Assembly: GCA_037447655.1 (NCBI GenBank)
Contig: JBBHKE010000838.1
Coordinates: 261,122-325,121, forward strand
DNA from: Zygnema cylindricum
Lineage: Eukaryota; Streptophyta; Zygnematophyceae; Zygnematales; Zygnemataceae
Reading direction: 5' to 3'
DNA length: 64,000 bases
Part shown: piece after piece, positions 1 to 14,783 of the stretch
Position numbering within the stretch: position 1 is the stretch's first letter
Layout of the letters: each line of letters opens with the position of its first letter
Notes under the pieces: model-generated
The model's input: the letters and a program-made list of their open reading frames with translations, nothing else
The model's database searches: none
What the model was told of the DNA's origin: nothing
Position numbers and translations under genes: made by a program

Positions 1-465
1 TAAAAGCTGGAGTAAATTTTGGATTTTGAATATGCAATCTGTATCAATAGTGGTGAATTTGTTCAATAGTTCTTTCTGCCTATGCTGGGTCATTTAATGT
101 GCGATTGGTTATTCCAATAGGATGTAAGTCATGCAAAGTTTTTTTCAGCTCTTTTAGGTTGTATATTTTTTTCAACATGACCAATTTCATGGATTTTTTT
201 GCAATATTGATTGGATTCTTTTTTGAATTTCGTCGTGTATTTTGCAACTACACAGAAAATAATTTTGTATTCTGGAAGCAACATTTTGTAAAAGTAGTCC
301 TCATAGCCGTATGTCAATTGTGCAATATGTTTGAAGAAATTTTGAAAACATGGTTCATTTTTAAGAAGTGTGACTTTCTGAAAATATCAGTATCTGATAA
401 TGTTATGCTGAAAATGTTCATTTTTATTTATAAGTGACTGGTTTATATTATGGCATATGCATCAG
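1..465 (+). other. Intron of the GUF1 gene (3' part)
   Basis: There is no convincing coding sequence before the exon that starts at 466. The stretch is T-rich and ends in ATGCATCAG, a plausible splice acceptor, so I read it as the 3' part of an intron whose donor lies outside the window. The short open frames in it are low-complexity and match nothing known to me. Confidence 0.6.
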
Positions 466-3400
466 ATGTGGATTTTTGGGTCTCCTTCATATGGAGGTTT
501 TCCATCAACGTTTGGAGCAGGTAAGAATGCTTTTTCTGAATATGTTGTAGAAGAATTGCTACGAGGAGATCACAGATAGTTTCTTTTTTACTTTACCACT
601 GTTCACCTCTATTGGTGTGTGTGTTATTGTTGTGAATCCACGCTAATGTTGGCATGGTTTCCCAAGTTAAAGTCCACATCTACTGGTTCATTTGCATTTT
701 TTTTTTGCATTTTCTTTTTGCATTTTTTTTATATTTTTTTCGCTGCTGGGTACAGTCAGCAAATAATGTGGATGCCAGTAATGGTGGCGAACTTTGTTCC
801 TCGAGTGATTCATTAATTATTCAGATGTCATTTGTACAATATTTCATAGTAGATTTAAGGGTATTTTACCCCGATTTTACACTGGTTTTCTTCATTTGCT
901 AAAAATGTTCTTCTTCCACTCTTAGTACGCAAGAGTAGCAAAACCCTTTGTTGATTTCTCCATTAAATAAACCAAGCGAAAACAAATTAGCATCATCATA
1001 TTCAGTATAAGTATGTAACTCTGCTGAAACAAAATACACAGTTTTAGACAGTCTCCAGCCTGAGATCCGAAATTGTTTGTGATGAATTTAGGGGTATGTG
1101 TGGAGCCCGGTTATCCTCAAGTCTTTGAGTCAGAATTTTTTATTACAATTGAGGGTTACCAGTTACATTGAATACATTGTGTTTTTGAAAGCTGACCTGA
1201 TTATTGACCTGGCAAAAATGAAGTTTACTGTATGTGCTTATTTTGAAGTTGAGAATGAGAAAATTTATGAGCGTACAAAGATGTCAAAGCAGATAGACAC
1301 GAGTTTTTGTTTATTTGGATTTAATATACCACAGTTGTTTTTGTTCCAAAATTATGGGCATGATGCTCTCCATTGCACAGAATTTGTAAAGAAGAAAGAG
1401 CCCATTCTTTTGTTGTTCTTTTTTTCACGTTCTTTAATGAAATGCGGCCTCTTCATATTGTGAGAACTTAGGCTTTACTCATCACTTTTCCATCTTGCAC
1501 CTACAAGGACAAAACAAAGGAATTGGAGAAGGTTTCATGTTAGTTGATGTTACCCATTTCTTTTCTGAAGGTCAATCCGTCTCGTACAAATGTAAAATGG
1601 CCTCTTGAAACTGTAGGAAAATATATAGAATAAGAAAATAACAAGCTATTCAAATTTAACTATTTTTTACAGGAACATGGAGCGCATGTGATTTCTACTA
1701 CTCCAACAGTCCCTTACATATTTGAATATTCAGATGGAAGGTAAACCCTAAGGAAACCTAAAAACTCTAAAGACATTCTTCCTTCCCTTGCAGAAGCATA
1801 ATATTTTAATGCCATAATTAATTTTGGCCCCCATCAGTAATGGGGCTTGTGTTGACAAGTTTTAAAACTATGTTCCCAATACGAATCCGCGTCAATTTAG
1901 TGAAATTATTCTAATCAAACTCACTGTACATAAACTCATGTTGCGTAACGAACATATTTACTTTTGGGTCTTAAGGAACCTTCCAAGTGAATGTAAGTTC
2001 ATAAACATCACGAGTCACACTAATTCTGGTGTGGAATACCCGTCCCCTGTTTCTTCCCTTCTGCATTTAATGTGGACCCCCTTTTTCTTCCACACACAAA
2101 ATTGAAAATGAAAACCCATTGGAGATTTTTATATTTGGAGTGTTTGATTGGGCCATTTTCTACAAACGTTTGACATTATTATCGTGCGATACGAAAAGTT
2201 ATGAAGACTCTTTGCAGGCTTATGTAAAATAAAGCTGGAGAGCCACTCAATTTTTCAATAACATTTATAACGAAGATGTTCTACGGTAAAAGGCTCTCAT
2301 TCAAACATGTGAAGCATTTTTTTTTAGTATTCTATTCTATGAGTAAACATTGTGAAAGCACATCATGACATATGAGTTGAAGTAAGTAAGCTCCTCTGGT
2401 TTCCTAAACTCCCTATGGTGCTAACATGTTTTTATTTTATGCGGTTTCTGTGAATTATGGTGGTTTTAGCAAAATAAATATTCAAAATCCTGCAACGTTG
2501 CCATCCAATCCGAGCCATCGATTGATTGCCTCGTATGAACCGACTGTCAGTGCTACCATTATAACACCAAAAGAGTAAGTTATTTTGCTTTTCAAAAGAA
2601 GTGTTATTGATTTCTACTATTTTGAATACAAAATTGTTGTCTTCCTTTGTTGATCCACTTCAGGAACTGTGTGTTTTTGTTTTTTTTGCATCCATTAATG
2701 GCAGGTCGTTCCTGAACTGAATCCTTGGCTAAAAGTAAATTTCAAAGTTTGGATTGTGGAAAGGATAGAATCCACGAAGGCAGGAATTTCCTGAATAACA
2801 TCTATATATATATACTCTTATTTATTTATTAGAGTATAAGGGTTTGGAATTTACTCTTTTTTGTTTCAATGGACAAGGAACCTTGCTTAGTTTGTCCCAG
2901 ACATTACTCGGATGTAAAAAATTGTATTGCATTGTGAATTTGGACGTGGAGATGAAAGGTTTCAATCAGTAACGAAACTGTTACTGAAAAATTGTAATTG
3001 GATATGACCTATGGAAACATGGACTTTGTGCAGATACGTTGGAGGAATTATGACCCTATGCTCTGACAGAAGAGGTGAACAAATTGAGTATTCATTTTTG
3101 GATGAGTGAGAATCTATTCTTTACCCAGCTCTCAGGTCAAACGATAGATCGCCCCTAAAGCTCGAAAAGGAATTCTAAAAAAAATAATCTTGCCACTTTT
3201 GAGCTCAATCATTTTCCAGATTCTGTAAAACAAAGCTAGCATATGTGTTCATGATTTCTTAAGAATCTTGAAATAGAAGGCAAAAAGCCTATCACTTGGA
3301 GAAAATCTTTTGAGGTCAATAAAGATGACTCGTTTTGCTACTTCCGAAAAGCTCAGTATCGATTACGTCATCAGATACAATTTTGGCTTTTGGTTTAACT

Positions 3401-5601
3401 CATTAATTAGTTACTGTACCATTTGTTTATCAATTACTGCATCGGTTATTATCTGTCCCTGTATCGCTTATTTTATTGGTTACTGTCATCAGTTATCATA
3501 TTGGTCAGTGAACATATAGGTTATTCTATTGATTACTATACTGTCCTTTTATCGGTTAATAGTTACATAATTCCCCTTTCCACTATTGTATTTGTTTTTG
3601 TGTTGGTCATTATGTCCGTTTTTACAAATTATTGTGGAGATTATATTGGTCGTTTTGTCAGTTTTTGTAATAAAACTTTGGTTGTTTTGTCAGTTTTTCT
3701 AATAAAGCTTTTGTTTGGCGTGCAGACAGAGGGCTCTTCTTAAATACCGGTTGCCTTTAAGAGAAGTCGTGACTGATTTCTATAATGAATTAAAGAGTTT
3801 GACATCCGGATATGCCTCATTTGATTACGAGGATGCTGGGTAAGGCCATATCGTATAAACTTGTCCCTCTTACCGGTCCCTATCCCTCTTGTCTTTCTTG
3901 TCCTTCCTTGGATTGAAGGATTGAATTGGTGGAAAAAAGAAAATGACAAGGCAGAAAAAGAAGAAAGGAAAATGTAGAAACAAAAGAAAGCGAAAGGCAG
4001 AAAAAGAAGAAATAGAAAGGCTGAAAAAACAAGAATGACAATGCAGAAAAGTAGAAATGAAAATACGGTTGCTTTTGCGGCTTGTTTTTACAGATACCAA
4101 GCTTCCGATCTCGTGAAGTTGGACATTCTTTTAAATGGGCAGCCTGTCGATGCTCTCGCAGTCGTAGTCCACAGAACCAAAGCTCAAAGAGTGGGACGTG
4201 ACCTTGTTGATCGACTCAAAACGACTATAGACAGGTGAGTCGTCGGGGTAAATGTGGTTTTTGGTAAAAATGTGGTTTTTGACAGTAAATTTTTGGTACT
4301 TGAGCAATTTCAACCACGTCACGATTGTATAATTGTTTCTGTCAGTTTTGTTAACAATTTCATAGCTGGGTTCTTATTGTTAAATTCACACTAAAATAAG
4401 GTAGATTGTCCAATAATTTGTGTGGATTCCACGCTGATTCATATTCTTTAGTAAGCACGTTCAGCTAATTCACTTTAAAGAAAATAGGAAAGAAACTTTA
4501 ATAAGAAATAGTGTGACCACACTACCGGTATGAACGTTTGGAGTTCACTTGAGAAACAAAAGCTAGACCTAATGCCCCTGATGTAAAAATAAAATAAAAT
4601 CGAAAGGTGTCTTAAAGATCTTCTTGAAGATCGATCTTTTGAGGCTAATCCACTCAGAAGATTTCCCGTTATATATTTTAAGTTGAATCACAAGCACCAA
4701 AATCCACCGGTATTAAGGCCGGCTATGTTATATGTGAATGGTTTTTAGTGGTTTTTAGCATTTTAGGAGCCCGGTTTGACGAGTACGCATATGCTGGAGA
4801 CTTAAATCGGAGGTCATGAATATTTGCATCTAGATGCGAACTTAAGCTGTCACTTTGCCCTAAATTAGTACTATTTGATACTAATTTTGCCTTAATACTG
4901 ATAATTCCTTTACACTAATAGCGGTGGGCTGTGTACTCTCTAATTTTTGCAGGCAAATGTTTGAAGTTGCAATCCAGGCGGCCATTGGAGGCAAAGCAAT
5001 TGTCAGAGAAACGTGAGTAAAAAATGCTGATGTGTTTTTTTTTTTTTTTTTTTTTTCAATAAAGAAAAGAAGGTGGAGCGTGGAATTTAGGAGAAATATA
5101 TGGAGATTATACACTGTTCACATTTGTTAGTGTAGTGTAATAATTATAGGTCGGAGTGTCTAATATTTGATCTTTTGAGGAGAACTGGGTAGATTTCATT
5201 TAGTACAAAACATGATTTTATGCGGAGTACTGTTGACATTGTATCTGTAAACTTGCCAACAAGACCCAGAAAAATAGCGTTGAAAGTTGACCTGAATAAT
5301 CGGGGCAGATATGGATTTTACGTACTTTCTAATTTCACTTTACATTCTTTACGGACGTGGGTTTTACTAGTTCCATTCTGTCATTTTCAGATGTACGATG
5401 TGATTTTTCTCTGACTCTAATTTGGCGTTATACAGATTATCTGCCATGCGAAAGAATGTGCTCGCTAAATGTTACGGTGGTGATGTTTCACGAAAACGGA
5501 AACTTTTGGAAAAGCAAAAAGAGGGAAAAAGGAGAATGAAACGTGTTGGTTCTGTTGACGTCCCACAAGAAGCGTTTCACCAGTTATTGAAAACTGGATA
5601 A
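466..5601 (+). CDS. GUF1: Translation factor GUF1/EF4 (LepA family), probably mitochondrial, 3' part, 8 exons
   Basis: LepA/EF4 is a ribosome-dependent GTPase that back-translocates or remodels stalled ribosomes; GUF1 is the mitochondrial form. I read exons 466-520, 1673-1740, 2470-2574, 3034-3105, 3726-3839, 4094-4234, 4953-5012 and 5436-5601. All have GT-AG borders, and joined they give 259 codons plus stop in one frame. Family motifs appear in order: [18 protein letters not shown] (end of domain II), [22 protein letters not shown], the EF-G-like domain V with [20 protein letters not shown] and [13 protein letters not shown], then the LepA-specific C-terminal domain with [24 protein letters not shown] and RMKRVGSV. 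The GTPase domain and start codon lie left of the window. The wording resembles the plant mitochondrial GUF1 more than the chloroplast LEPA; this is from memory of the family, not a search. The transit peptide, which would settle location, is not visible. Confidence 0.94.
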
Positions 5602-8582
5602 AAATGGCTATTACTCCTTAAGTGATCGAGAAAAAAGATTTATGTTTCAGATTTTCTCTTCACCATTTTTTCTGTGGACCAAGGTGCGTGCCTTTCCTGA
5701 CTCTCTCTCCGATTTTGCTTCATTAAGTTTTGAGGCATCACTGAAAGCAAGAGCAGTCAAAATTGTTTGAGACAAGAGAGACTGCGGCTCAGAATTGTTT
5801 CAATTGGTTGTCTTCAAATGGAGACGAAGGTTGACAAAGTACAATTCAGCTACGATAAGAGTTCCTCACGGAAATCGAAAGACTGACTGAAAACCAAAAG
5901 GACAAAAAGGGCTCTGTAAAGGGTCAAGAGCCAAGCTAGCCTAGGACCCTAAGAGCTAGGAGCAGCTATGAAACTGACAGCTAAGAGAATTATAGATCAG
6001 GAACCCGAAATGTTTCCGTACTATCAATAGCGTTTATTCTAATACTGGAATCCTAAATTCTAGGCTACACGAGTGAAAATCTGAAATCCTAGATAGTGCC
6101 TAGCAACCTGTACCATCTAACAAAGGCTTTTTCTTAACATGCTTATTTATTTTAACTCCCTTTCACTGCTTATGTATCCTTCCTGTTTTTTATTATTATT
6201 CATTAATGCACGACTACTTCCAAATTATTTCCTTATGCGTTGTCATTTAGGGGTTTTTTCTAGTTTGTTTCTGTATTGGTGTCTTTACTGATATGTGCAG
6301 ACAGCTTTGAGTGTGGCTTAACTATTGCACAACTGTAACTTTTTTTTATTTTCTAATTGTGACCGTTGCCTCGACTAACAAAAGTTAGTGTGTCTATTTC
6401 TGAGCAGATTGCAATTTTTTTTGTCATCCGAGGTTTCAGTTTCCTTACACAATTTTGTTTTTCAAATTCTACAAGTGTGAAATGGCGCTTCCGACTTTTA
6501 TTTTGATAGTTTAATACATCTGACCAGTTCACTTTGACAGGGCCATTTCCTTCCAAATAGAAAAAAAAAAAAACCTGTTTCCCACGTGTTTGCATGAAAA
6601 ATGTCTGCCATAAGTGATCGCAATTTAATAAATTTAAAATATCTGACGAGTTCCCTTACATTTTATTTGCTCCATCGCAGGAATCTGATTCACGGTTGGG
6701 AGACTTGTTCAGCTCGAGTCATGAGGATTCTTTTTTGGTTTTTCTCCATACAATTCAATGTTTTTCGTATTTCTTTTGCTCTTCTTCTTATTTTATCTCC
6801 ATATAATTAAGGGACTGATTTGTTTTATGTAACCAACCGCTTGGCACTATACCGCCCGTCACTATCAGAGTGCAACTTTTTTGGCCTAAAATCATACAAT
6901 AGTGTTTATACTACAATGCCGCGTCTCCATACACTAATATATTGTATTATATATTTTAATTCGCATTTATACTAATAAGTGCCAATGAAAAAGGAAGCTT
7001 GCGGAGACTCCATCAAGAGGGTGATAAATAGCGTAGAGACGCGTCTCGCGAATAGTACACGATCCACTTTAAGTGATGCACTTCACAATCACACGCCAAC
7101 TGTCGACAATGACATAAGACTACTAGTCGATGCGGATAACCTCTTCAACATCTCGATCGACACCACAAGATCAATCACGGGAGAGACATATTTTGTATAG
7201 AATCTTACTGCTTTCCTGATGGAGACTGGATGAGGTTAGTCCTCAACACTTAGCAGTCGTCGCAGCTGTGGGACTGTGCGATGACGTTGCAGGTGTTGGT
7301 TATCATTCTACACCACATGCAATCTCATTGTCTCTACGATTTGAGAGGACTCAGGGAGATTCAAATGTCTTACTTGGTGCACCCTTGTAGCCATCTAGCG
7401 ATTGTACACGGAAAAGAACGAGAATCCTCAAGATCAGAAGAAATTGTTCCAAGAAATCTTGCTACAGATTTTAAAGTTGGTTCCCAATTGTTTGCACGAG
7501 AAGGATATTTCACCATGACACGGGTCACTTGGTCATCCGACGGTGTAGATGTGCACGTCTATGTTATATTGCTCATTATTGTTAGGGTTGCTAACACTAA
7601 GACGTTGCAACCTTTTGGGTTGAAAATCATAAGTGTGTTAAAAACACTTTTGAAGTCTGTAATCCGCCACGTTGTAACAATAAATTAGTATTGCATGTTC
7701 AAACTCCGCTCCAACACCAGTAAATCCTTTAACGCTAATAACGTTAGGCAATCTACTAATGATCGCCCTTCCATTGTAGATGGGCTCGTCTGACCCCATT
7801 TGCCCTCCAACGGGCACGTGGGGACATGAGACACAATGTCGTCCGAGCATATGGAGGAACGTCTCATGGAGGCATAGTTATCCGTGACAACATCATCGTA
7901 GAGGCTTGAGGGTCGCTGTGAAAGGTACGACTTCCACATGGACGCTTCAAAACTGCGATAGTAGTCAACGAGGGGCTCCGAGCTCGCCCCCTCCACGACC
8001 TTGCCATTAGGATCACCTTAAAACTACAATCTAAAGTGCTTCGATGACGAGGATAAGGAGAGAGAGTGATAAGAATACCTACAGATGGCGCGAGGAAAGC
8101 GTATGTGATGGCACCTTCAAAGAAAGATGTGCTGGGGGCGGCAGGTGGAAGAGGGCTCTGTGACGAGAAGTGGAGGGGGTGTGATGGATTGAAGAAGAGT
8201 GATGGGCATATTGAAGAGATGAATGGTGACGACTTTTGGAGATAGGGCAAACTTGATGATTGAAGCGCCCAGAGAGGACACTGCCCTGCAACAATTAACT
8301 AAGCATCTTCCTGGAGAACATGGTAGTGTGAGATGATATTTTTTATTTATGTCCTGCCTGATAATGTAAATTAGATATCCCAATAATATCCAGGTTCGGA
8401 TTTGGAAGGTGAGACTAGAAAGTGAAGTGGATTCCATCTGATACAAGTGGCATCAACCACCAAATATCCAGTTTAGCTTCTTAACATTGATGGAATCTTT
8501 ATACAAATTATAGACCTTTGGTTGTCCGTTTGAAAACCTTTGAATAGGCCGACTTTCTGTTCGTCTGCACCCCTAAACGGCG
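5602..8582. other. Intergenic stretch without recognisable genes
   Basis: This follows the GUF1 stop codon. I find only short open frames with no family motif. Around 7281-8250 several overlapping frames on both strands stay open for 100-130 codons. None shows a motif, a start context or splice signals that I can defend. It could include decayed mobile DNA. Confidence 0.5.
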
Positions 8583-8690
8583 TGTCCCCCGGCCGACGCC
8601 AATAAACGGGTAACTTTGTCCCTCGGCCCACATCAGCGACCGGGTAACTACTTTGTCCCTCGGTCCACGTCGCCGACCGGATAACTTTCA
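8583..8690. repeat. Imperfect tandem repeat, three units of about 36 bp
   Basis: Three consecutive units begin TGTCCC and end in a form of CGGGTAACTT or CGGATAACTT, separated by GGCCGACGCC-like sequence. It is locally GC-rich compared with its surroundings. No function is visible. Confidence 0.75.
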
Positions 8691-9271
8691 AAAAGTACCA
8701 CCTCGGCAATCATTTTTGATCGGTAGATCTTGGCTACTCGATCCTGTCAATGGATATAACACCACCTGCACTAATGAGTCTTCAACCGTCTATCTTCGTT
8801 CGTGACCATCCGATCGGTCTATCCTTTGTTCATGACCGTCCGATCATATAATGCTGGCAGTTCAGAAGCTGGCATTTCTTTTCAAGCAATACGATTTCTT
8901 GTCGTCAATTCTTTGCTGTGTACGGACAACATTTGTCCGTACCAAAATGTACTTTGACATAAAAATGTACAAAAAGCCATTTAATGTAATTGCGCACGCA
9001 TGTGAAATGTGCGCTGGAAAAAGAGACGCAAACTCGAATCTTCAGATTTTGGCGTACGAATTGTCAGGTTTTGTACGGATACATACATTGATGCAGACAT
9101 CAATACGGCGGGCATTTATTATTCGAAAAAACCCAAATTAGAGTTTGTGATTAATTAGTATATATATATTTTTTGGATTTTTTTTCCCAATTAGCGTTAA
9201 TAACACTTGTTTTTCCCGCTGTTTATTCCTCTACTCTAATAGCGATTCACGGTTTACTGTAGTACTTCAAC

Positions 9272-9430
9272 ATTTCGATAAATAGGACACATTTCGATAA
9301 ATAGGACGCGGTCCAGGCGCGTGTAACGGGCATGATAAAGCGGCCACGATAAGCGAGCATGATAAGCGGGCACGATCAGCGGGCATAAGCATGATAAAAG
9401 GGACACAGCCCAAGCTCGTGTAACGGGCAT
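9272..9430. repeat. Short tandem repeats (ATTTCGATAAATAGGAC and GATAAGCGGGCAC types)
   Basis: A 19-bp unit, ATTTCGATAAATAGGACAC, occurs twice in a row at 9272-9309. It is followed by a run of degenerate 12-15 bp units of the type GATAAGCGGGCAC to about 9425. Just left, at about 9238, lies TAATAGCGATTCACGG, a stray terminal sequence of the MITE family seen at 14557 and 60145. The rest of 9431-10141 shows nothing beyond the expected ATG8 3' UTR side. Confidence 0.65.
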
Positions 9431-10141
9431 TGATTTACTAGTATTAAGAAAAAGAATTTTGACAGAGTTGTCAACAACCTGAAAGGACAAAAAAAGAAAA
9501 ACAAAAACAACAACAAATTTTACAAAGGGAACTGATTCCAATGAAAAAAAAACATTCTATCAAAATCCCTCACTGGCAGCTACTACAACAGCTTAACAGC
9601 TGGAAACCGGAACATCTCCGATTGTTCTACGTCAAACAGCTCTACCAAGGACTAAAAGGCAACAGCCAGAACCAGTAAAAGAAGACAGCCTATAAAATCA
9701 GGAACATCTCCAATAAAAGTATTTTCCAACAAACTCATGAAATTGTAGTCCACCAAGTTGGCAATTTTGGCTACTTTCGACCTTGAACGAATAAGACTGC
9801 TTTCAGGCTGGCCTTTCACAACTATCATTAGGCTGGCCATTGGTCCATCTACAACTCACAATATGCAAGAGTAGAAAACTTGCACATTGCATTTCTATCT
9901 CGCCCTCACACACCATGTTGCTGCCCCCTGCTCGGCCATGAGGACCACAAGGAACCCTATATACAAAGAACTTAGTAACTCTGGTTTTTCATACATCCTG
10001 TACATGACTGTATCCTACATCTATTTTTTATAAGGATTTGACCCATACCCTAATATTCCTCCCAAATCATGTACAATTCCACCTAACAAATTGCAAAGTA
10101 ATTCTCTCAGTAATCATTTGCATGTCATTTGCGTGGACAAT

Positions 10142-11806
<1,665 letters not shown>

Positions 11807-11826
11807 GATTTCAGGAACAATATTCT
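11807..11826 (-). other. Probable 5' UTR exon start with leader-intron acceptor of ATG8
   Basis: Just upstream of the ATG, the - strand reads a pyrimidine tract ending TTTTGCAG (AG at 11826-11825), then 18 bases of leader before the start codon. This looks like the 3' border of an intron in the 5' UTR, a common arrangement in plant ATG8 genes. I could not place the first leader exon. Confidence 0.5.
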
Positions 11827-13068
11827 GCAAAAGAAAGAACCTTCTTTCTTAAAAAACAGCAAGATATCAAACTAAAGCTTCCTGGATTTCCTTAATCTGA
11901 CACAAACAAATGTATCTGATACTTCCCTGTCAGATTAAGGAAAACAGCAAGAGTCTGTAGCCTTCAGAAACAGATTACCATTCACCAAGAATTGCAACAG
12001 TTACAGACATGGATTAATAGGACTTGCAGAATATGCATTCCACATTGCCTGCAAAACGTTCATACGAAAAAGTTATAAAGTCGCTTCCAATTGTAAGCAG
12101 TAAAAACGTCGCACGAAAAACGTGAGCCAATCCAATAGATGCATTGCGCACGTCGCACGTACTGTCCATTCCCAAAAAAACCTGCGACGCCTTATCAGTC
12201 GCAACAACGACATCGCACAAATTCGTCAGCCAACATTATCCTTTGTAAGTTTCTTCATTAATATCGTAAGCCGTACAGTTCATGTCGCAAAACGTCGTAA
12301 ATAGTTGCATGCCGTACGGTCGCAGAGGAGTGCTGCGAAAGCAAACCGCCTTACCAGGCGTACCGGTTCGGTGTATGGAATGACATTCGAGCCTCAGAAA
12401 AGGTTTGTTTCTGGTTTGGAATTAGATTCGGAATATTGCTAATTGGTTTGTTATGGAAGTATGGAGCGTATTTGTCGCTTTCTGCACATTTAGAACTGGA
12501 CAATCTCGGAGGTCCAACTGTTCCCTCCACTCTTGGCTTGACCTCATCCAGAAGTTCTTAGGATGACGTCACTATGACCGAATTTGCTTTAAAAAGAGCC
12601 AAAACTAAAACTTCCACCGCCATGTGCGGTTATTGACAATGATAAATGATAAAATTTTAAATAGTGTGTATAAACTTCTAGGGAAAAAACAATATTCTTG
12701 TTACGTACGGCAGGAATCCTATTCGCAATTTTCTGAGAATACCGTTAACAATTTTTTGTTCGTGTCAAGCCAGAAAATAATAAAATTTGATTAACTACAG
12801 TACTATATGTATACCACACTATTAAGTGGTGGCTTTGTATTAAATGTTTAGAAGTTTGCGCCGTACAATTGTGGTATGTACGATGACAGGACTTGCACAG
12901 AATCGCCGTGGAAAATAATTCCCGGCAAAAAGCCAAGAACTCGGTGCCTCCCCAAGGTCCCACTTACAAAGGTACATACGGTGAAGTTGTGAACAGATAT
13001 TTGTACAACTTATGTACTTTTTGCCACAATTTGGGGAAGAATCATAGTTCAAAAGTAGACGTTTTTAT
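11827..13068. other. ATG8 upstream region; no gene seen
   Basis: This presumably holds the leader intron, first leader exon and promoter of ATG8, followed by intergenic DNA. Several CGTCGCA-type words recur at 12100-12300. At 13043-13068 is a terminal sequence of the MITE family seen at 15663 (CATAGTTCAAAAGTAG), cut off by the element that starts at 13069. Confidence 0.5.
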
Positions 13069-13910
13069 TAGTGTTGTGTATCGGTAAAAAAATCATCGCG
13101 ATAACACCGATACCGATAGTTATTGGATATCGAACGGTCAGCGGTCCCGATATATTTGTACTTTCTGTACTTTCTGTCCGGAGTGCTTTCTGTCTGGTAA
13201 ACTGAACGGTAAATTTACGATAAATGTACGGTTTTTTACGGGAAATGTACCGAATTTGACGAAAAAGTACGTTGCACTTTGTAGTAATTTTTGGGCGGTT
13301 AACTGAACATAAGTTCAACGGGAACGTACGGAATTGCACCGATAAACTGATTATCATGGAACGGTAAAAAGACGGCGGACACAAAGTACAACGGATGCAA
13401 AATAACATTATGTGTGCCGCCGGAATCGAACGGACGAAATTCAATGAGAAATTACGAGCGGACGGTCAGCGTGAGCGCGGGCATCTCGGAATGGCTTTGT
13501 TGGCTGCTTTTGCCAAAAAAGCCGGCGGATTGACACGTGGCAGGTTTCTAGTGGATCCCAAAAAATAAAGGGACAAAGCCACGACGTCGGATGTGAAAGG
13601 TACATCGTTTTAACTGGAGCCGTACTAAAGCCGTACACATCTTATGCCGGCTACTGTACTTTCGGCTTGTACAAATGATCTGATTGGTAGGTACCTCAGG
13701 GGTTGTGAGTAGGGCGCGTCGGGGGAATAAGACGTACAGTTGAGTGTAATGCCATACATTTATCTGTACGGTTTGTACAACTATCGCCGATAGTTATCGT
13801 TATCGGCGATAAGACCGATAGCGAAATATCGTACCAATATATCGATTATTGGGTCCCCGAAAAAGGGCCCATATCGGTTATCGACAAATCCTTACCGATA
13901 CACAACACTA
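13069..13910. mobile_element. Non-autonomous DNA transposon with TAGTGTTGTGTATCGGTAA inverted ends
   Basis: The left end TAGTGTTGTGTATCGGTAA is mirrored at the right by TTACCGATACACAACACTA. The interior is rich in CGATA/TATCG words and has no coding sequence. Degraded relatives start at about 15414, 16984 and 52825, and a related element with a clear 8-bp target duplication lies at 60166. The first bases, TAGTG, fit the YARNG pattern of hAT ends. I do not see a clean target duplication for this copy. Confidence 0.75.
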
Positions 13911-14359
13911 ATATTTAACTTCCCTTTGAAATTTTCTAAAATCGGACGTCTGAAAAAGGAAACGGATTCGTCCAATTTTGGAGTTAGATCACAAAAATAA
14001 AATTGTAAAGTGTCAAAACAACCGGATTTTTTTTTCACATATTTTTCGTCATCCCGTCTTTTTTCTCCTCTTTTGCTTATAACGGCCACGCAGCGGATTG
14101 TAAATGAACATTACATTGCCTTTTGTCAGGTCCACATTATTAGCGTGATTTGTACTTTTGTTGTGTTGAGATGTACGGTATATGTTAAATACTTGACGGC
14201 CGGTGTGGATATCGATATTAAGAACGTTTTCTGTTTATATTGAAAATTGATAACTTGAAATTTCGCTAACCAGAACATCGCCAAGATCGGTGCACCTCGA
14301 TACTAAACCGTTGAACCAGAGTACGGTCAACGTAACAAATGACATAGTAAAAGTTTGAC

Positions 14360-14528
14360 CAGAGGTCACAAGCGGGTAACCTGAATCTGGCCGTACCCGA
14401 ATTTTTATTTTTTCGTTTTTGAATCACCCGGCCGAATCCGGCGGGCCCCCAAAATTTGGCACCCAAATCTGGCACGGCCGGCCGGGTACGGATATGGTAC
14501 GGATTCGGGTACCCGATTGTGACCTTTG
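14360..14528. mobile_element. Short hAT-like element or remnant (CAGAGGTCACAAGCGGGTA ends)
   Basis: The left end CAGAGGTCACAAGCGGGTA is matched in inverted form by the right end TACCCGATTGTGACCTTTG. The flanks AGTTTGAC and ACGCTGAC agree at 5 of 8 positions, perhaps a decayed 8-bp duplication. Related ends occur at 14784-15409 and about 53155. Confidence 0.5.
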
Positions 14529-14556
14529 ACGCTGACTAGCTGGATTTCTGGTACAG

Positions 14557-14776
14557 TACACCGTGAATCGCTATTAGGGTTAATGTTTTTTTTGCCACTT
14601 CAAACATCTTTTCTCCGTACACACATGTCGGATTGTAGATCCGACGGTTGCGATTCAAAGTTGAATTATCAGCTTCTGATTGGCGGTCTCATATTAAAAA
14701 TCAGACAAGTGTCTACGGAGAAAAGATGTTTTAAGTGGCGAAAAAATTATTTATAGTAATAGCGACAAACAGTGTA
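14557..14776. mobile_element. Foldback MITE, about 220 bp, TACACCGTGAATCGCTATTA ends
   Basis: The ends TACACCGTGAATCGCTATTA and TAATAGCGACAAACAGTGTA are inverted copies. Inside, CCACTTCAAACATCTTTTC (about 14597) pairs with GAAAAGATGTTTTAAGTGG (about 14718), so most of the element can fold into one long hairpin. A second copy, itself interrupted, is at 60145-60784. There is no coding capacity. Confidence 0.75.
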
Positions 14777-14783
14777 CCGTAGT

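Noticed and set aside
7685-8446. Overlapping - strand ORFs as a gene
   Set aside because: Four frames overlap, none has a motif or splice pattern, and neither codon use nor context supports any of them.
13049-13444. 131-codon ORF on the - strand
   Set aside because: It lies across the end of an inverted-repeat element and includes the terminal repeat.
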